Positions 18,646 to 28,817 of a DNA stretch of 64,000 bases are shown one piece after another (position 1 is the first letter of the stretch; each line of letters starts with the position of its first letter). The translations under genes were made by a program, and so were the position numbers. The notes below the pieces were generated by a model. It saw only the letters and a list, made by a program, of their open reading frames with translations, was not told the DNA's origin and did not search any database. Location of the stretch: contig NZ_AP020335.1 in NCBI RefSeq assembly GCF_013340845.1, positions 124,001-188,000 on the forward strand. The letters are read 5' to 3'. The stretch comes from Hydrogenovibrio marinus (GTDB lineage Bacteria > Pseudomonadota > Gammaproteobacteria > Thiomicrospirales > Thiomicrospiraceae).

Positions 18646-19905
18646 TTATCGCTTCATTGCCATAAAGAGCTCTTCGTTGGTTTTTGTTACTTTCATCTGA
18701 TCGATCAAAGTTTCGATGGCTTCGATTTCGTTGTTCAAGCCATGTAGGAAACGACGAAGTACCCAAATATTTTGATACTCTTCCGGCGTGGTCAACAGCT
18801 CTTCTTTACGCGTACCGGATTTCTCGATGTTGATCGCTGGGAAGGTGCGCTTCTCTGCGATGTTTCTTGATAGATGCAGTTCCATGTTACCGGTACCTTT
18901 GAATTCTTCAAAGATAACTTCATCCATCTTAGAACCTGTATCGACCAGCGCTGTTGCGATAATCGTTAAAGAACCACCTTCTTCGATATTACGAGCCGCA
19001 CCGAAGAAACGTTTTGGACGATGCAATGCGTTCGCATCAACACCACCAGATAGGATTTTTCCTGAAGCTGGTGTCACCGTGTTGTAGGCACGGGCCAAAC
19101 GAGTGATGGAGTCTAAAAGAATGACCACGTCGGTTTTGTGTTCAACCAATCGCTTGGCTTTTTCGATAACCATTTCCGCAACTTGCACGTGGCGAGTTGC
19201 TGGCTCGTCAAAAGTTGAAGAGATTACTTCACCTTTAACGGTTCTTTCCATCTCAGTAACCTCTTCAGGACGTTCATCAATCAGTAGAACGATTAGGTAA
19301 CATTCTGGATGGTTTTCAGCAATCGATTGCGCGATCTGTTGCAAAATCACGGTCTTACCAGACTTTGGCGGTGCAACAATCAAACCACGTTGCCCTTTAC
19401 CGAAAGGTGCTGCAATATCGATAATACGAGTAGTAATGTCTTCAGTCGAACCATTACCCATTTCCATTTTCAAGCGTTCTTGAGCATGAAGTGGGGTTAA
19501 GTTTTCGAAGGCAATTTTTTTACGCGCTACGTCAGGGTCTTCGAAGTTGATTTTTTCAACTTTCAACAAAGCAAAATAGCGCTCACCTTCTTTTGGAGGA
19601 CGGATTTTACCTTGTATGGTGTCCCCTTTGCGCAAACCGAAACGACGGATTTGGCTAGGTGAAACATAAAGGTCATCAGGTCCTGCAAGGTAAGAACCAT
19701 CAGCAGTGCGCAAGAAGCCGAAGCCATCGGGAAGGATTTCTAATACCCCTTCACCATAAATATCTTCACCACTTTTGGAGTGAGATTTCAAAATAGCAAA
19801 GATAATATCTTGTTTCTTTAAACGCGCTAAGTTTTCTAAGCCTTTTTCAGAGGCAAGATCCAATAACGCGGAGACGGACATTTTTTTTAAATCAGTTAAA
19901 TTCAT
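18646..19905 (-). CDS. rho: Transcription termination factor Rho
   Basis: Hexameric RNA helicase that ends transcription. At 419 residues it has the same length as E. coli Rho. The cold-shock-like RNA-binding domain (GFGFLRT-type stretch near residue 60), Walker A APPKSGKT, Walker [17 protein letters not shown], and the Q- and R-loop regions are intact. It lies downstream of trxA, 91 bases apart, the common trxA-rho order in gammaproteobacteria. Confidence 0.98.
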   Translation of the reverse strand: MNLTDLKKMSVSALLDLASEKGLENLARLKKQDIIFAILKSHSKSGEDIYGEGVLEILPDGFGFLRTADGSYLAGPDDLYVSPSQIRRFGLRKGDTIQGKIRPPKEGERYFALLKVEKINFEDPDVARKKIAFENLTPLHAQERLKMEMGNGSTEDITTRIIDIAAPFGKGQRGLIVAPPKSGKTVILQQIAQSIAENHPECYLIVLLIDERPEEVTEMERTVKGEVISSTFDEPATRHVQVAEMVIEKAKRLVEHKTDVVILLDSITRLARAYNTVTPASGKILSGGVDANALHRPKRFFGAARNIEEGGSLTIIATALVDTGSKMDEVIFEEFKGTGNMELHLSRNIAEKRTFPAINIEKSGTRKEELLTTPEEYQNIWVLRRFLHGLNNEIEAIETLIDQMKVTKTNEELFMAMKR

Positions 19906-19996
19906 AGTTGTTCTAGTGTTTTAGTGAAGATAAGTTGTATAGGGGTTGGGGTGAAGAGGTATTGTGCGCTCTGTAAGGTCAGAGCGCACGAATGGA

Positions 19997-20323
19997 TTAT
20001 AGGTTGTCGTCTAAAAATGCACTCAGTTGTGATTTAGACAATGCGCCAACTTGAGTCGCATCAACTTCACCGTTTTTGAACAAAACAAGTGTTGGGATTC
20101 CACGAACACCGTATTTTGGTGGTGTAGATGGGTTCTCATCGATGTTTAGTTTAGCGATTTTGACTTTACCTGCATATTCAGCAGCCACTTCGTCAAGGAT
20201 CGGTGCAATCATTTTACATGGACCACACCACTCAGCCCAGAAATCAACAAGGACTGGAACATCTGATTGAAGAACTTCGCTTTCAAAGTTAGCGTCGCTA
20301 GTTGCAATAATATGATCGCTCAT
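19997..20323 (-). CDS. trxA: Thioredoxin 1
   Basis: Cytosolic disulfide reductase of 108 residues with the classical WCGPCK active site (residues 32-37) and the cis-proline GIPTL. An AGGAG ribosome site precedes the ATG by the usual distance. One oddity is [11 protein letters not shown] where most thioredoxins read PxTAxKYGIRG; it should not affect catalysis. Confidence 0.97.
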   Translation of the reverse strand: MSDHIIATSDANFESEVLQSDVPVLVDFWAEWCGPCKMIAPILDEVAAEYAGKVKIAKLNIDENPSTPPKYGVRGIPTLVLFKNGEVDATQVGALSKSQLSAFLDDNL

Positions 20324-20676
20324 ACTTTTTGAACTCCTAAAAGTTTATAAATTTATTTGTACGGCCTGACATTTAACATTCATTGTTTCATTCATTGAAA
20401 GGGGTTGAAAACCTATGAAGAGGTGCCAGTGCCGACAAGAAATTAGCTTGTGGATGCACCTTAAAGTAGGCGCGGTATACGAAATTTTTGCCATTATTAC
20501 ATTGTTTATTTAAAAAGTGCAAGTAAAAAATTGTGACAATTTTGTAAGATTTTTCCCAAAACTCAAGCTTGGGTTTGTCTGGATTTAACCGCGCTTTGAA
20601 ATTGGTATTGTTATAATGTTGCGAAAAACCCCGACTTTTAATACGAATTCCTCAAATAAAGCCCGCTCTGAAAACA
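20324..20676. other. 353-base divergent intergenic region, trxA / uvrD
   Basis: Contains the leaders of two divergent genes. The trxA side is AT-rich. On the uvrD side there is an extended -10 promoter candidate (20609-20617). I see no RNA gene, LexA box of the E. coli form, or open reading frame of substance here. Confidence 0.6.
20609..20617 (+). promoter_or_regulatory. Extended -10 promoter candidate for uvrD
   Basis: TGTTATAAT, a perfect -10 hexamer with the extended TGn, about 60 bases before the uvrD start codon. There is no convincing -35, as expected for extended -10 promoters. Confidence 0.45.
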
Positions 20677-22950
20677 ATGGATATTGCTTACATTATCGAA
20701 GATCTTAACGATGCGCAACGCGAAGCCGTTACCGTCGACAATCAACACGCCCTGATTCTTGCCGGCGCAGGTAGTGGCAAAACACGAGTCCTTGTGCATC
20801 GTATAGCGTGGTTGACGGAAGTCATGAAGTTGTCGCCCTACAATATTCTCGCGGTGACCTTTACCAATAAGGCCGCCAGTGAAATGCGCTCCAGGGTGGA
20901 AGCTTTGATAGGAACACAGGCACAAGGCCTAACCATGGGTACCTTTCATGGTATCGCCTACCGTTTATTGAGAACGCACTATCGTGAAGTCGGCTTGCCG
21001 CAATCTTTTCAGATTTTGGATTCGGATGATCAAAAACGCGTCATCAAACGCTTATTGAAAGCGATGGAGTTGGATGAAGCTCAGTGGCCGCACAAGCAAG
21101 TTCAAGCTTTTATCAATAGCGAAAAAGAAGAAGGTCGCCGTCCACACCATATTGATCCCGGTCATAACCCTTTTGTTGCCAAGATGGTACAAATCTACCA
21201 AGCCTATGAAGAACAGTGCCAACGGGCAGGTTTGGTTGATTTTGCCGAGCTGCTGTTGCGTGCACATGAACTCTGGCTGAAGAATCCAGAAGTGCTGGCG
21301 CATTATCAGGCGCGTTATCAACATATATTGGTTGATGAATTTCAGGATACCAATACTTTGCAATATGCCTGGTTGAGAGTGCTTGCCGGTGGGCGAGGCA
21401 AGTTGTTTATCGTCGGGGATGACGATCAGTCCATTTATGGTTGGCGCGGGGCAAAAATTGAGAATATTCGTCAGTTCGATGCCGATTTTTCTGACGTGAA
21501 AATGGTGCGATTGGAACAGAACTATCGTTCAACTGGCATTATTCTGAAAGCGGCTAACCACCTTATATCCCATAACCTAGAGCGCATGGGAAAAAATCTG
21601 TGGAGTGCCGGTGACGAAGGGCAGCCCATCAAGCTTTACGAAGCGTTCAATGAGTTGGATGAAGCACGCTATCTTTGCAACCAAATCGAAACTTGGGAAC
21701 AGCAAGGCGGTAGCCGCGGCGACGTGGCAGTATTGTATCGCTCTAACGCGCAATCTCGTGTGATTGAACAGGCTTTGCTACAAGCGAAAATTCCTTATCG
21801 CGTTTATGGTGGGTTACGCTTCTATGATCGTGCGGAAATCAAAGATGTATTGGCTTATCTGCGCTTGATTGTAAACCGTGATGACGATGCGGCATTTGAG
21901 CGGGTTTATAACCATCCACCACGAGGTATTGGTAACAAGACTGCTGATCAGATTCGAGAAACGGCAAAGTTGCAACAGGTTTCATTATGGCAAGCCGCGG
22001 CAGAGTTGAGCGATAGTGTCTTCACGGCACGCGCCAAAACGGCGGTATCAGGATTCCTTAATTTGGTAGATGACTTGACGGAAGCCTGCGAAGGGCAGGA
22101 TTTGAAAGACATTGTCATTAAAGTGGTTTCGCGTTCCGGGTTGCAGTTGTTTTTTGAAAAGGACAAGTCCGAACAAGGGCAAAGCCGATTGGAGAACATT
22201 GATGAGTTGATTAACGCGGTCAGTCAGTTCAAACCAAGAAATGTATTGCAGGCGAATGAGGACATTAATGATGACACGCCGCAATCGGCACCTTGGATAG
22301 AGAGCGAGGCGGAAGCTCTGGCGAGGGCAGAAGGAATAGAGATGCCAGCATTCGAATCTGCGCTGGCAGAGTTTCTTGCCGAAGCGGCGCTTGAAGCTGG
22401 TGAGCAGCAAGCGGATCATTGGGAGTCTTCAGTACAGCTTATGACGCTGCATTCGGCCAAGGGGTTAGAGTTTCCGCTGGTATTTATGATTGGCTTAGAA
22501 GAAGGACTGTTTCCGTCGCAACAATCTCAGGAAGATGCTTTGCGTATGGAAGAAGAGCGTCGGTTAGCCTATGTGGGTATCACGCGTGCGGAACAGCAGT
22601 TGGTCATTACCTATGCCAGTCGTCGCCGAATGCATGGTAACGAGTTTTATCCACAGCCTTCGCGTTTTATTAAAGAGATTCCTCCGGAATGTCTGGAGGC
22701 AGTTCGTCTTACCAATTCAAATCATGGTGCTTCCGGTGAAAGTTTTGGCCGTTATGGCGCCACACCATTTGCTACCAAGATTGAAGAAACCGGTTATGCG
22801 GTTGGTTCTCGCGTGTTTCACCAGAAATTCGGTGAAGGCATGGTGATCGACACCGAAGGGGCAGGCGATCATGCCCGTGTCCAGGTCAACTTCAAACATG
22901 CAGGCTTGAAGTGGCTGGTGACTGCTTTTGCGAAGTTAGAGAAACTCTAG
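20677..22950 (+). CDS. uvrD: DNA helicase II (UvrD)
   Basis: Superfamily 1A 3'-5' helicase acting in nucleotide excision and mismatch repair. Walker A AGAGSGKT at residues 29-36, the VDEFQDTN motif II, GDDDQSIYGWRGA, and the UvrD-type C-terminal tail (FGEGMVIDTEGAG then VNFKHAGLKWL) are clear. The tail and overall length (757; E. coli 720) favour UvrD over Rep or PcrA. There is an insert of acidic residues near 520-560. mnmC follows after 16 bases. Confidence 0.95.
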   Translation: MDIAYIIEDLNDAQREAVTVDNQHALILAGAGSGKTRVLVHRIAWLTEVMKLSPYNILAVTFTNKAASEMRSRVEALIGTQAQGLTMGTFHGIAYRLLRTHYREVGLPQSFQILDSDDQKRVIKRLLKAMELDEAQWPHKQVQAFINSEKEEGRRPHHIDPGHNPFVAKMVQIYQAYEEQCQRAGLVDFAELLLRAHELWLKNPEVLAHYQARYQHILVDEFQDTNTLQYAWLRVLAGGRGKLFIVGDDDQSIYGWRGAKIENIRQFDADFSDVKMVRLEQNYRSTGIILKAANHLISHNLERMGKNLWSAGDEGQPIKLYEAFNELDEARYLCNQIETWEQQGGSRGDVAVLYRSNAQSRVIEQALLQAKIPYRVYGGLRFYDRAEIKDVLAYLRLIVNRDDDAAFERVYNHPPRGIGNKTADQIRETAKLQQVSLWQAAAELSDSVFTARAKTAVSGFLNLVDDLTEACEGQDLKDIVIKVVSRSGLQLFFEKDKSEQGQSRLENIDELINAVSQFKPRNVLQANEDINDDTPQSAPWIESEAEALARAEGIEMPAFESALAEFLAEAALEAGEQQADHWESSVQLMTLHSAKGLEFPLVFMIGLEEGLFPSQQSQEDALRMEEERRLAYVGITRAEQQLVITYASRRRMHGNEFYPQPSRFIKEIPPECLEAVRLTNSNHGASGESFGRYGATPFATKIEETGYAVGSRVFHQKFGEGMVIDTEGAGDHARVQVNFKHAGLKWLVTAFAKLEKL

Positions 22951-22966
22951 TTGTTGAAGAAAGCAA

Positions 22967-25063
22967 ATGACTGCTGAAGAAATCAACCCTCAAGCACAGA
23001 TTGAATGGGGCGAAAACCAAACCCCATATTCAGCGCAGTTCGATGATTTTTATTATTCCACTGACAGCGGTTTGGCGGAAGCCGACTATATTTTCCTCCA
23101 GCATAACCGTATTGCTGAACGCTTTTCGGAAATAGCTTCAACCGCACAAAAATCTGCCAGGTTGGGGGTGTTTTGCATAGCGGAAACCGGCTTTGGTACT
23201 GGACTGAACTTTCTCACAACCTTATTAAGCTGGCAGAAAATGGCTCAGGTGCAATCTGCGCAGAATCTCCATTTCATCTCTTTTGAAAAATATCCGCTTT
23301 CAGTCGAAGATTTGCGTCAGGCACATGCGGCTTTCCCCGAATTGTCGGAACTTTCTGAACAGCTAATCAACAGCTATCCTTTACGTCTGCCAGGCTGGCA
23401 TGATGTCTGGCTCTTTGATGGACGGGTACGATTGACGCTTTGGTTTGGCGATGTGCTAAAGGGTTTGCCAGAGTTTAATTTAAAGGTCGATGCCTGGTAT
23501 TTGGATGGCTTTACCCCCTCTCGAAACCCAGATATGTGGCAGCCGGAACTCTACAAGCAAATGGCTCGTTTGAGTCACACTGAAACCACGTTTGCCACTT
23601 TTACTGCGGCTGGTCATGTTAGAAGAGGGTTGGAAGAAGCCGGTTTTGAAGTTGAGAAGGACACAGGGTTCGGTCAGAAAAGAGAGTTATGCTTTGGCAA
23701 GCTTTTGCACGAACGATCGTATTCGCCAAAGTGGCCGTGGTTTAGCCGTGTGTCGCCATTGCAGAAAGAGGCTTCAAACTTAAGCGTTTGTGTCATCGGC
23801 GCAGGATTGTCCGGTGCATCTGTTGCCTATCAATTGGCGAGCATGGGCATGAATGTTACGGTGTTGGATGCACAACCGGAACCCGATTGGGGACATCCTT
23901 CGCATAATGCTGAGCAGGCTTCGGCTAACTTAGCTGGCGCAGTACACCCTTTGGTAACGGCGGATTGGAATCTGCGTAGTGAGTTTTATCTAAAAGGATT
24001 TGAAACCACTTTGAAATGGCTCCAGCCTTGGCTTGACTCCGGAGAAATCGAAGGGAGTTTAGAAGGTTTGATGCAATTGGCGGTGGACAAGACACAGTTG
24101 CAGCGTTTGCAGGATGCTTTCAAACGGGTTGCCTTGCCGGAGGATTTTGTTGAGTGGTGCAATGCTGAACAGGCGAGTGAAAAGCTAGGGGTAAAAACCG
24201 ACTATGCAGGCGCTTTTTTTCCTAAAGGCGGTTGGATAGAGCCGCAATCTGTGGTGAAGAAGTGTTTGTCGCACGAAAATATTACCGTCCATTGGCAGCA
24301 TTCCGTGGAGCAGTTGATTCAGGATGAAGCATTATCTTCATCATCGTTATCCCCAACCTGGCAGATTTTGACGGATAAACAAGCATTCAATGCCGATGCG
24401 GTTGTACTCTGCACGGGCGCAATTAGTGATGATTTGAATGCAAGCTTTGGGTTGCCGATTCGTCCGGTAAAAGGGCAGGTGTCGCATTTCACTGCAGAAG
24501 ATGGAGTTGAGCTATCGCCAATGGCGGTCACACACAAGGGATATACCTGTCCGTGCCGTTTACAGCAAGATAAATTGACGGGCAAGTGGATTGTCGGTGT
24601 GACGGGTGCAACGTTCGAAGCACCGGATAGGTCTTTCGATATGTCAGAAGCATCTCATGAAGAAAATATTGCGCAATTGACTGAGGCTCTGCAGATTTCT
24701 CCCCGAGAATCATTGAATTTGGCGCAAGGTAAAATCGGGTTTCGACCAACAACACCGGATCATTTGCCCATTGTGGGCGCCATAGCGGATTCAGCTTGGG
24801 CGAAAGAAGTTTACTATAGCCAATCCCATACCCATGCGGTGTTTCGTTATCCTGCTCAGAAATATCAAACGGGACTGTTTGTCTCGAATGGTCATGGTGC
24901 AAGAGGTTTGATGTCGGTATTTTTGGCTGCGGAAATGATTGCTGCCGATATACAGGGAAGTACGCAGGTTTTACCGATGTTTTTAGCCGATGCCTGTCAC
25001 CCGGAACGCTTTAGAATGCGGTTTTGGCGTAGTGCGAAAAGTCATTCCAAAAAACAAGGATAA
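22967..25063 (+). CDS. mnmC: Bifunctional tRNA 5-methylaminomethyl-2-thiouridine synthesis protein MnmC
   Basis: Completes mnm5s2U34 in tRNA. The N-terminal half is the methyltransferase (ETGFGTGLNFL near residue 70, YLDGFTPSRNPDMW near 180); the C-terminal half is the FAD oxidoreductase (CVIGAGLSGASVAYQL near 280, NGHGARGLMS near the end). The 698 residues match the fused type (E. coli 668). Two exact copies of the 18-base genomic word are inside it, at 23149-23166 (reverse; read KSARLG) and 24352-24369 (forward; read PTWQI), each in a different frame. Confidence 0.95.
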   Translation: MTAEEINPQAQIEWGENQTPYSAQFDDFYYSTDSGLAEADYIFLQHNRIAERFSEIASTAQKSARLGVFCIAETGFGTGLNFLTTLLSWQKMAQVQSAQNLHFISFEKYPLSVEDLRQAHAAFPELSELSEQLINSYPLRLPGWHDVWLFDGRVRLTLWFGDVLKGLPEFNLKVDAWYLDGFTPSRNPDMWQPELYKQMARLSHTETTFATFTAAGHVRRGLEEAGFEVEKDTGFGQKRELCFGKLLHERSYSPKWPWFSRVSPLQKEASNLSVCVIGAGLSGASVAYQLASMGMNVTVLDAQPEPDWGHPSHNAEQASANLAGAVHPLVTADWNLRSEFYLKGFETTLKWLQPWLDSGEIEGSLEGLMQLAVDKTQLQRLQDAFKRVALPEDFVEWCNAEQASEKLGVKTDYAGAFFPKGGWIEPQSVVKKCLSHENITVHWQHSVEQLIQDEALSSSSLSPTWQILTDKQAFNADAVVLCTGAISDDLNASFGLPIRPVKGQVSHFTAEDGVELSPMAVTHKGYTCPCRLQQDKLTGKWIVGVTGATFEAPDRSFDMSEASHEENIAQLTEALQISPRESLNLAQGKIGFRPTTPDHLPIVGAIADSAWAKEVYYSQSHTHAVFRYPAQKYQTGLFVSNGHGARGLMSVFLAAEMIAADIQGSTQVLPMFLADACHPERFRMRFWRSAKSHSKKQG
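23149..23166 (-). repeat. 18-base genomic word, exact copy inside mnmC (methyltransferase half)
   Basis: Exact reverse complement of CCCAACCTGGCAGATTTT, just before the SAM-binding motif of MnmC; encoded residues K-S-A-R-L-G. Confidence 0.9.
24352..24369 (+). repeat. 18-base genomic word, exact copy inside mnmC (oxidase half)
   Basis: Exact forward copy, read out of phase with the hemD copy to give P-T-W-Q-I. Together with five bases before it, it matches the moeA copy at 41151 apart from one C. Confidence 0.9.
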
Positions 25064-25153
25064 AAACGGGCAACTTTACGTATTTATCCGTTATGATATA
25101 GAACAAATTATACCTAATATAGACTCAATTAATCATTTGAAGGCAAGTTTGCT

Positions 25154-26248
25154 ATGAACGCACATCAGACTAGACTCCTCCATTATGTACTTCTGTTTTC
25201 CGGCGTTTTGCTTGTATTAATAAATCTTGCAGGCTGTTCTCAAATGCCGGCAGTGAAGGCTTCAGAAGGGCAAGATAAAGTTTCCACCAACACGATTCCT
25301 GATTGGGTGACGAAGGCTCCACACTCTGATGCCAGCTACGATAAAGTGATAACTGTTCCTATCAATGGCGACATTCAGCAGGCAAAAACCTTAGCGTTGT
25401 CTTTGGCATCAAACAAAATCCGTCAGCAAGTGAGTGCTGATATTGAATCGCGTTATTTGAAAAAAATGTCTTCGGATGAGCAAAGCTATGGAGAGCTGGA
25501 GCGCAAAATCCGAACAGAAATCCGTAATCGAACGGGCTTGCTGAACTATGCTCAACCAAAAGCAGTAGGGACTTATGAAAATAAGACCTCGAAAGAAATC
25601 AGCGTTTGGGCTCAGTTGAGTAAAAAAGAAATTGCGACTTCCTTGGGCGATGAGCTACTGGCAACGGACAAAAGACTAAAGGACTTTATTCATGTGAGTG
25701 AAAGAGGTTCTGATTTGACACAGTTGTTATCTGTCCTTCCTGCGCTGCCGACTCTGGAAAAGCGTCAGAGACTTCGAGATGCACTGAGTGGTTTCTTGAA
25801 GAAGCCTGTGAAGTTGGATTCTGATGAGCTTGCAAATTTAATGAACACGTATATAACGCGTAAGTTCGATTCGTTGATGGTCAATATGCAAGCGACCACT
25901 ACAGATTCCAAGCCATTTGAGCCTTATTTACAAAAAGCCTTGATTGAGCAAGGCGTACCAGTCTCGGTACGCAAACCTGACATGATTATCAAATACTTCC
26001 TGGAGTTTGACGATGGCGGTGTTGAGCAAGGTAAGCAAAAAATTTCTTTGGTTGCGGATGCCGAAATGGTTGATGACAAAGGTTCAACCTTTGCCAGTGT
26101 CAGTAAAGAATACCCTGCGATGGAAAAATCTGTCTCTGATGCAAGAAAACAGGCAATGAATGCATTTACAGCGGACATCGCAAAAGCTATCATAAACGCG
26201 ACGCTTCAGTACATAGATAAAGTCAATAAGTCTCAAGCGTCTAAGTAG
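25154..26248 (+). CDS. LPP20-like lipoprotein of unknown function
   Basis: A 364-residue protein with an N-terminal hydrophobic stretch and lipobox LAGC, so probably an outer-membrane or periplasmic lipoprotein. The part after the lipid site (IPDWVTKAP, then a helix-rich region with repeated KIRQQVSADIESRY-like segments) resembles LPP20-type lipoproteins, and the C-terminal part resembles DUF4136-like lipoproteins (DMIIKYFLEF). No enzymatic motif. First of three closely spaced envelope genes ending at a terminator. Confidence 0.65.
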   Translation: MNAHQTRLLHYVLLFSGVLLVLINLAGCSQMPAVKASEGQDKVSTNTIPDWVTKAPHSDASYDKVITVPINGDIQQAKTLALSLASNKIRQQVSADIESRYLKKMSSDEQSYGELERKIRTEIRNRTGLLNYAQPKAVGTYENKTSKEISVWAQLSKKEIATSLGDELLATDKRLKDFIHVSERGSDLTQLLSVLPALPTLEKRQRLRDALSGFLKKPVKLDSDELANLMNTYITRKFDSLMVNMQATTTDSKPFEPYLQKALIEQGVPVSVRKPDMIIKYFLEFDDGGVEQGKQKISLVADAEMVDDKGSTFASVSKEYPAMEKSVSDARKQAMNAFTADIAKAIINATLQYIDKVNKSQASK

Positions 26249-26266
26249 AGGGAAGAGGATAGAATC

Positions 26267-26467
26267 ATGAACAAACTATTTTTATTGATAATTCTGGTCA
26301 TATTTGGTGTTTTATCAATCGCGTTTAACTGGTTTGATAGCCGCGATACCGTTGACAGGCTATTGAACAAAGCGCAAGAGACAAATGAAACCATTCAGCA
26401 GACTGGTGACAAAATGTCAGGTGTTGTTGACCAGATACAGGATGTGAAAAAGGCTGTAGAGAAATGA
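26267..26467 (+). CDS. Small single-span membrane protein
   Basis: Sixty-six residues: one transmembrane helix (LFLLIILVIFGVLSIAF) then an amphipathic, coiled-coil-like tail (TVDRLLNKAQETNETIQQ). Not recognised. Its stop overlaps the start of the next gene (ATGA), so the two are translationally coupled. The ribosome site GGAAGAGGA is good, supporting it as a real gene. Confidence 0.65.
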   Translation: MNKLFLLIILVIFGVLSIAFNWFDSRDTVDRLLNKAQETNETIQQTGDKMSGVVDQIQDVKKAVEK

Positions 26468-27060
26468 ATTTAATCTCAATCAAGAGAGCGTTAATTGCTA
26501 CTTCTTTAGGTGTGTTGTCATTGCAAGCTCATGCTCAGGATTATGACGGGCATTTAGGGATGGATTTGTCACTATCAAATGATACGGCGAATGTTGGCGT
26601 ATATTCTTTAAGAGAATCTGCGCAGGAGCTGACTAATCTGGGTGTAAACTATTTCTTCAATCGTGATGGAGATAAGTTTGCCGATATTTTTGGTAGCATT
26701 AGCCGCAAGGGCATGGCAAATAATGAAAACCTAGAGTTAGGTGTTGCTGGTAAAGTTTTCTATGCAGATGACCATTCTTCCAATAACAGTGGTTATGGTG
26801 CGATGTTGGGCGTTAATGGGCGTTATTGGTTACCAACAGAACTGCCAATGGCTCTCGGCGCTGATTGGCTTTATGCGCCACCGATTACTTCATTTGGTAA
26901 GGTAAAAAGCGCATCCCAGACAGATGTGCGTTTAGAAGCACGCATTTTACCAAGTGCGGTGGCTTATGTTGGATACAGAAGATTGAGTGTTGAGTTTGAT
27001 CAGCATACTCAGACAATGGACAGTAATGTAAACGTCGGTGTAAACATTGCATTCCAATAA
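26464..27060 (+). CDS. YfaZ-like outer-membrane protein
   Basis: A 198-residue exported protein (signal peptide 1-24, cleavage after AHA) made of short amphipathic beta strands and ending VNIAFQ, close to the terminal aromatic of outer-membrane barrels. The pattern resembles the YfaZ family, whose function is unknown. It overlaps the preceding small membrane-protein gene by four bases. Confidence 0.65.
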   Translation: MNLISIKRALIATSLGVLSLQAHAQDYDGHLGMDLSLSNDTANVGVYSLRESAQELTNLGVNYFFNRDGDKFADIFGSISRKGMANNENLELGVAGKVFYADDHSSNNSGYGAMLGVNGRYWLPTELPMALGADWLYAPPITSFGKVKSASQTDVRLEARILPSAVAYVGYRRLSVEFDQHTQTMDSNVNVGVNIAFQ

Positions 27061-27086
27061 CAAACTTATCCAAATTGGTTTAAACC

Positions 27087-27112
27087 AAAAAGGCGCTTAA
27101 AGCGCCTTTTTT
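27087..27112. terminator. Bidirectional intrinsic terminator
   Basis: A5-GGCGCT-TAA-AGCGCC-T6 between the convergent YfaZ-like and HD-GYP genes. Confidence 0.93.
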
Positions 27113-27129
27113 ATGGATCAAATTTTAGT

Positions 27130-28701
27130 TTACTTTCCTTCATACCCTGGAATGTTTGCTTTGATGACTTCATCGATTTGTTCCGGGTGCAGGTATTTTT
27201 TAGCGTAATCCATATAAACCTCTTGTTCTACAAAGAGGTCAAACAAATCTGGGTCAATATGTCCTTCCAGTTTCAGGAAGCCAAGGATTTTTAAGCTTTC
27301 TGAAAGTTTTTTTGCCTTTTTATATGGACGGTCAGCAGCGGACAAGGCTTCGAAAATATCGGCTATGCCCATCATGCGGGCAGGAACGGAGAGTTGTTCT
27401 TTTGTCAGTTGGTTCGGGTACCCTTTACCATCCACTCGTTCATGGTGACCGCCTGCGTATTCAGGGACATTCTTCAGTTCTTTTGGGAAAGGAAGAACGC
27501 TTAGCATGGAAATCGACATGGCGGCATGGTCTTGCATTTTTTCACGCTCAAAGTCGGTCAGGGTGCCCTTCGGAATCGTCAAATTGACGAGTTCATCTTC
27601 TGTGATTAGAGGCAAGACCTCACCTTCCAACGAGATATAGGTCTCTTTGGATAAATTCTCAAGGAATAATTTGTCTTCATCCGTTAAGAATTCCATCGAA
27701 TTAATGCGTGCGAGTTGTTTAAAAATCGCCAAATAGGCCTCTTTTTGATAGTTCAATGTTTCAGAAGAACGGTCCACCGTCAAAAGAAGGTTCTGGTAAG
27801 CCTTGAGAGTGAGTCTGGTTCTAATAAGCTCGATTCTGTCATATTTGGTTTCCAGCTTGGTCGATTTGTCCATGATGTAATCTGGCGTAGTGAGCTTGCC
27901 GCAGTCATGGAGCCATGCGGCGGTTTCCAGCTCAAACTGTTCGGAATCGTTCATATAGAAATTCTTGAACGGGCCGTGGTTGACCTTGTTTGCCGCTTCG
28001 GCAATCATCATGGTAATGACTGGAACTCTTTGACAATGCTTACCCGTGTAAGGGGATTTTTTATCAATCGCGTCCGCAACCAGTTTGGTGAAGGATTCAA
28101 ATAGTTGTTTATGTTCTTCGATGAGTTGACGGTTAATCAGCGCAACTGAAGCCTGGGAAGCTAATGACTTAGCTAGGCTTTCCGATTCGTTTGAAAAAGC
28201 GATAGGATTGCCATTTTCATCAGTTGAGTTGATTAGCTGTAAGACACCGATGACTTCTTGATCGACATTTTTCAAAGGCACGGTCAACATGGATTTTGTT
28301 CTATAGTTGACGGTTTGGTCGAACTTCAAAGCACCGGAAAAATCGAACTCATCAGCAAAGTAAATATCTTCGATGTTTACGGTTTCCCCTTTATTCGCAA
28401 CATAGGACGCAATAGCCGAGAGGTTTTCTTTGCCGTCGGCTAGCTTGAGCGGTATTGGGGGAAAAGGTACTGGTGTTGGATGGGAACCACCCATGACAAT
28501 GTTTAAGCTGGTGTTTTGAACCACGTCGAAAGACAGTTGGGAACCGTTAATCACACGATAGAAAGTTCCGCCGTCAGCGCCAGTAAGTTGCTGTGCGCTG
28601 GTTAAAATTTCGCATAACAACGCCGCAATGTCGGTTTGAGCGGATAAAGCCATCCCTATACGGTTTAATTGGCTGATCTTGTCTAAAAGTGACGTGTCCA
28701 T
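27130..28701 (-). CDS. GAF / HD-GYP c-di-GMP phosphodiesterase candidate
   Basis: A 523-residue soluble protein: GAF domain (about 10-190) then an HD-GYP domain. Metal and catalytic motifs are present: HDCGKL (His265, Asp266), HHE and GKGYP in HHERVDGKGYP (419-429), and GIADIFEALSAADRPYK. Between the HD helix and the HHE motif lies an extra helical block of about 90 residues (about 298-388) not found in the canonical domain. Likely hydrolyses c-di-GMP under control of a GAF-sensed ligand; the insert could alter regulation. Confidence 0.88.
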   Translation of the reverse strand: MDTSLLDKISQLNRIGMALSAQTDIAALLCEILTSAQQLTGADGGTFYRVINGSQLSFDVVQNTSLNIVMGGSHPTPVPFPPIPLKLADGKENLSAIASYVANKGETVNIEDIYFADEFDFSGALKFDQTVNYRTKSMLTVPLKNVDQEVIGVLQLINSTDENGNPIAFSNESESLAKSLASQASVALINRQLIEEHKQLFESFTKLVADAIDKKSPYTGKHCQRVPVITMMIAEAANKVNHGPFKNFYMNDSEQFELETAAWLHDCGKLTTPDYIMDKSTKLETKYDRIELIRTRLTLKAYQNLLLTVDRSSETLNYQKEAYLAIFKQLARINSMEFLTDEDKLFLENLSKETYISLEGEVLPLITEDELVNLTIPKGTLTDFEREKMQDHAAMSISMLSVLPFPKELKNVPEYAGGHHERVDGKGYPNQLTKEQLSVPARMMGIADIFEALSAADRPYKKAKKLSESLKILGFLKLEGHIDPDLFDLFVEQEVYMDYAKKYLHPEQIDEVIKANIPGYEGK

Positions 28702-28798
28702 GTTGAGGCTCTATTGGTTGCACCGATTAATATTTCTAATGACAAGAAATAACTGAAAATAAGTTTGTCACATTTGGTTGACTTTGTAAAATGAAAAG

Positions 28799-28817
28799 TC
28801 CTCTCAGACAGAGAGGA
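28799..28817. other. Small perfect hairpin between divergent genes
   Basis: TCCTCTC-AGACA-GAGAGGA, in the 219-base region between the divergent HD-GYP and MBL-fold genes. The right arm is followed by AAGGAG, but no start codon is nearby. Purpose unknown. Confidence 0.35.

Noticed and set aside
20531-20546. TTGTGACAATTTTGTAA upstream of uvrD as a possible CRP/FNR-like site
   Set aside because: Only one half-site is good and the spacing to the second is wrong; no support for regulation.
23386-23398. TCTGCCAGGCTGG in mnmC, close to the core of the word
   Set aside because: The flanks do not match and it lies in the conserved LPGW segment, so it is probably protein-driven.
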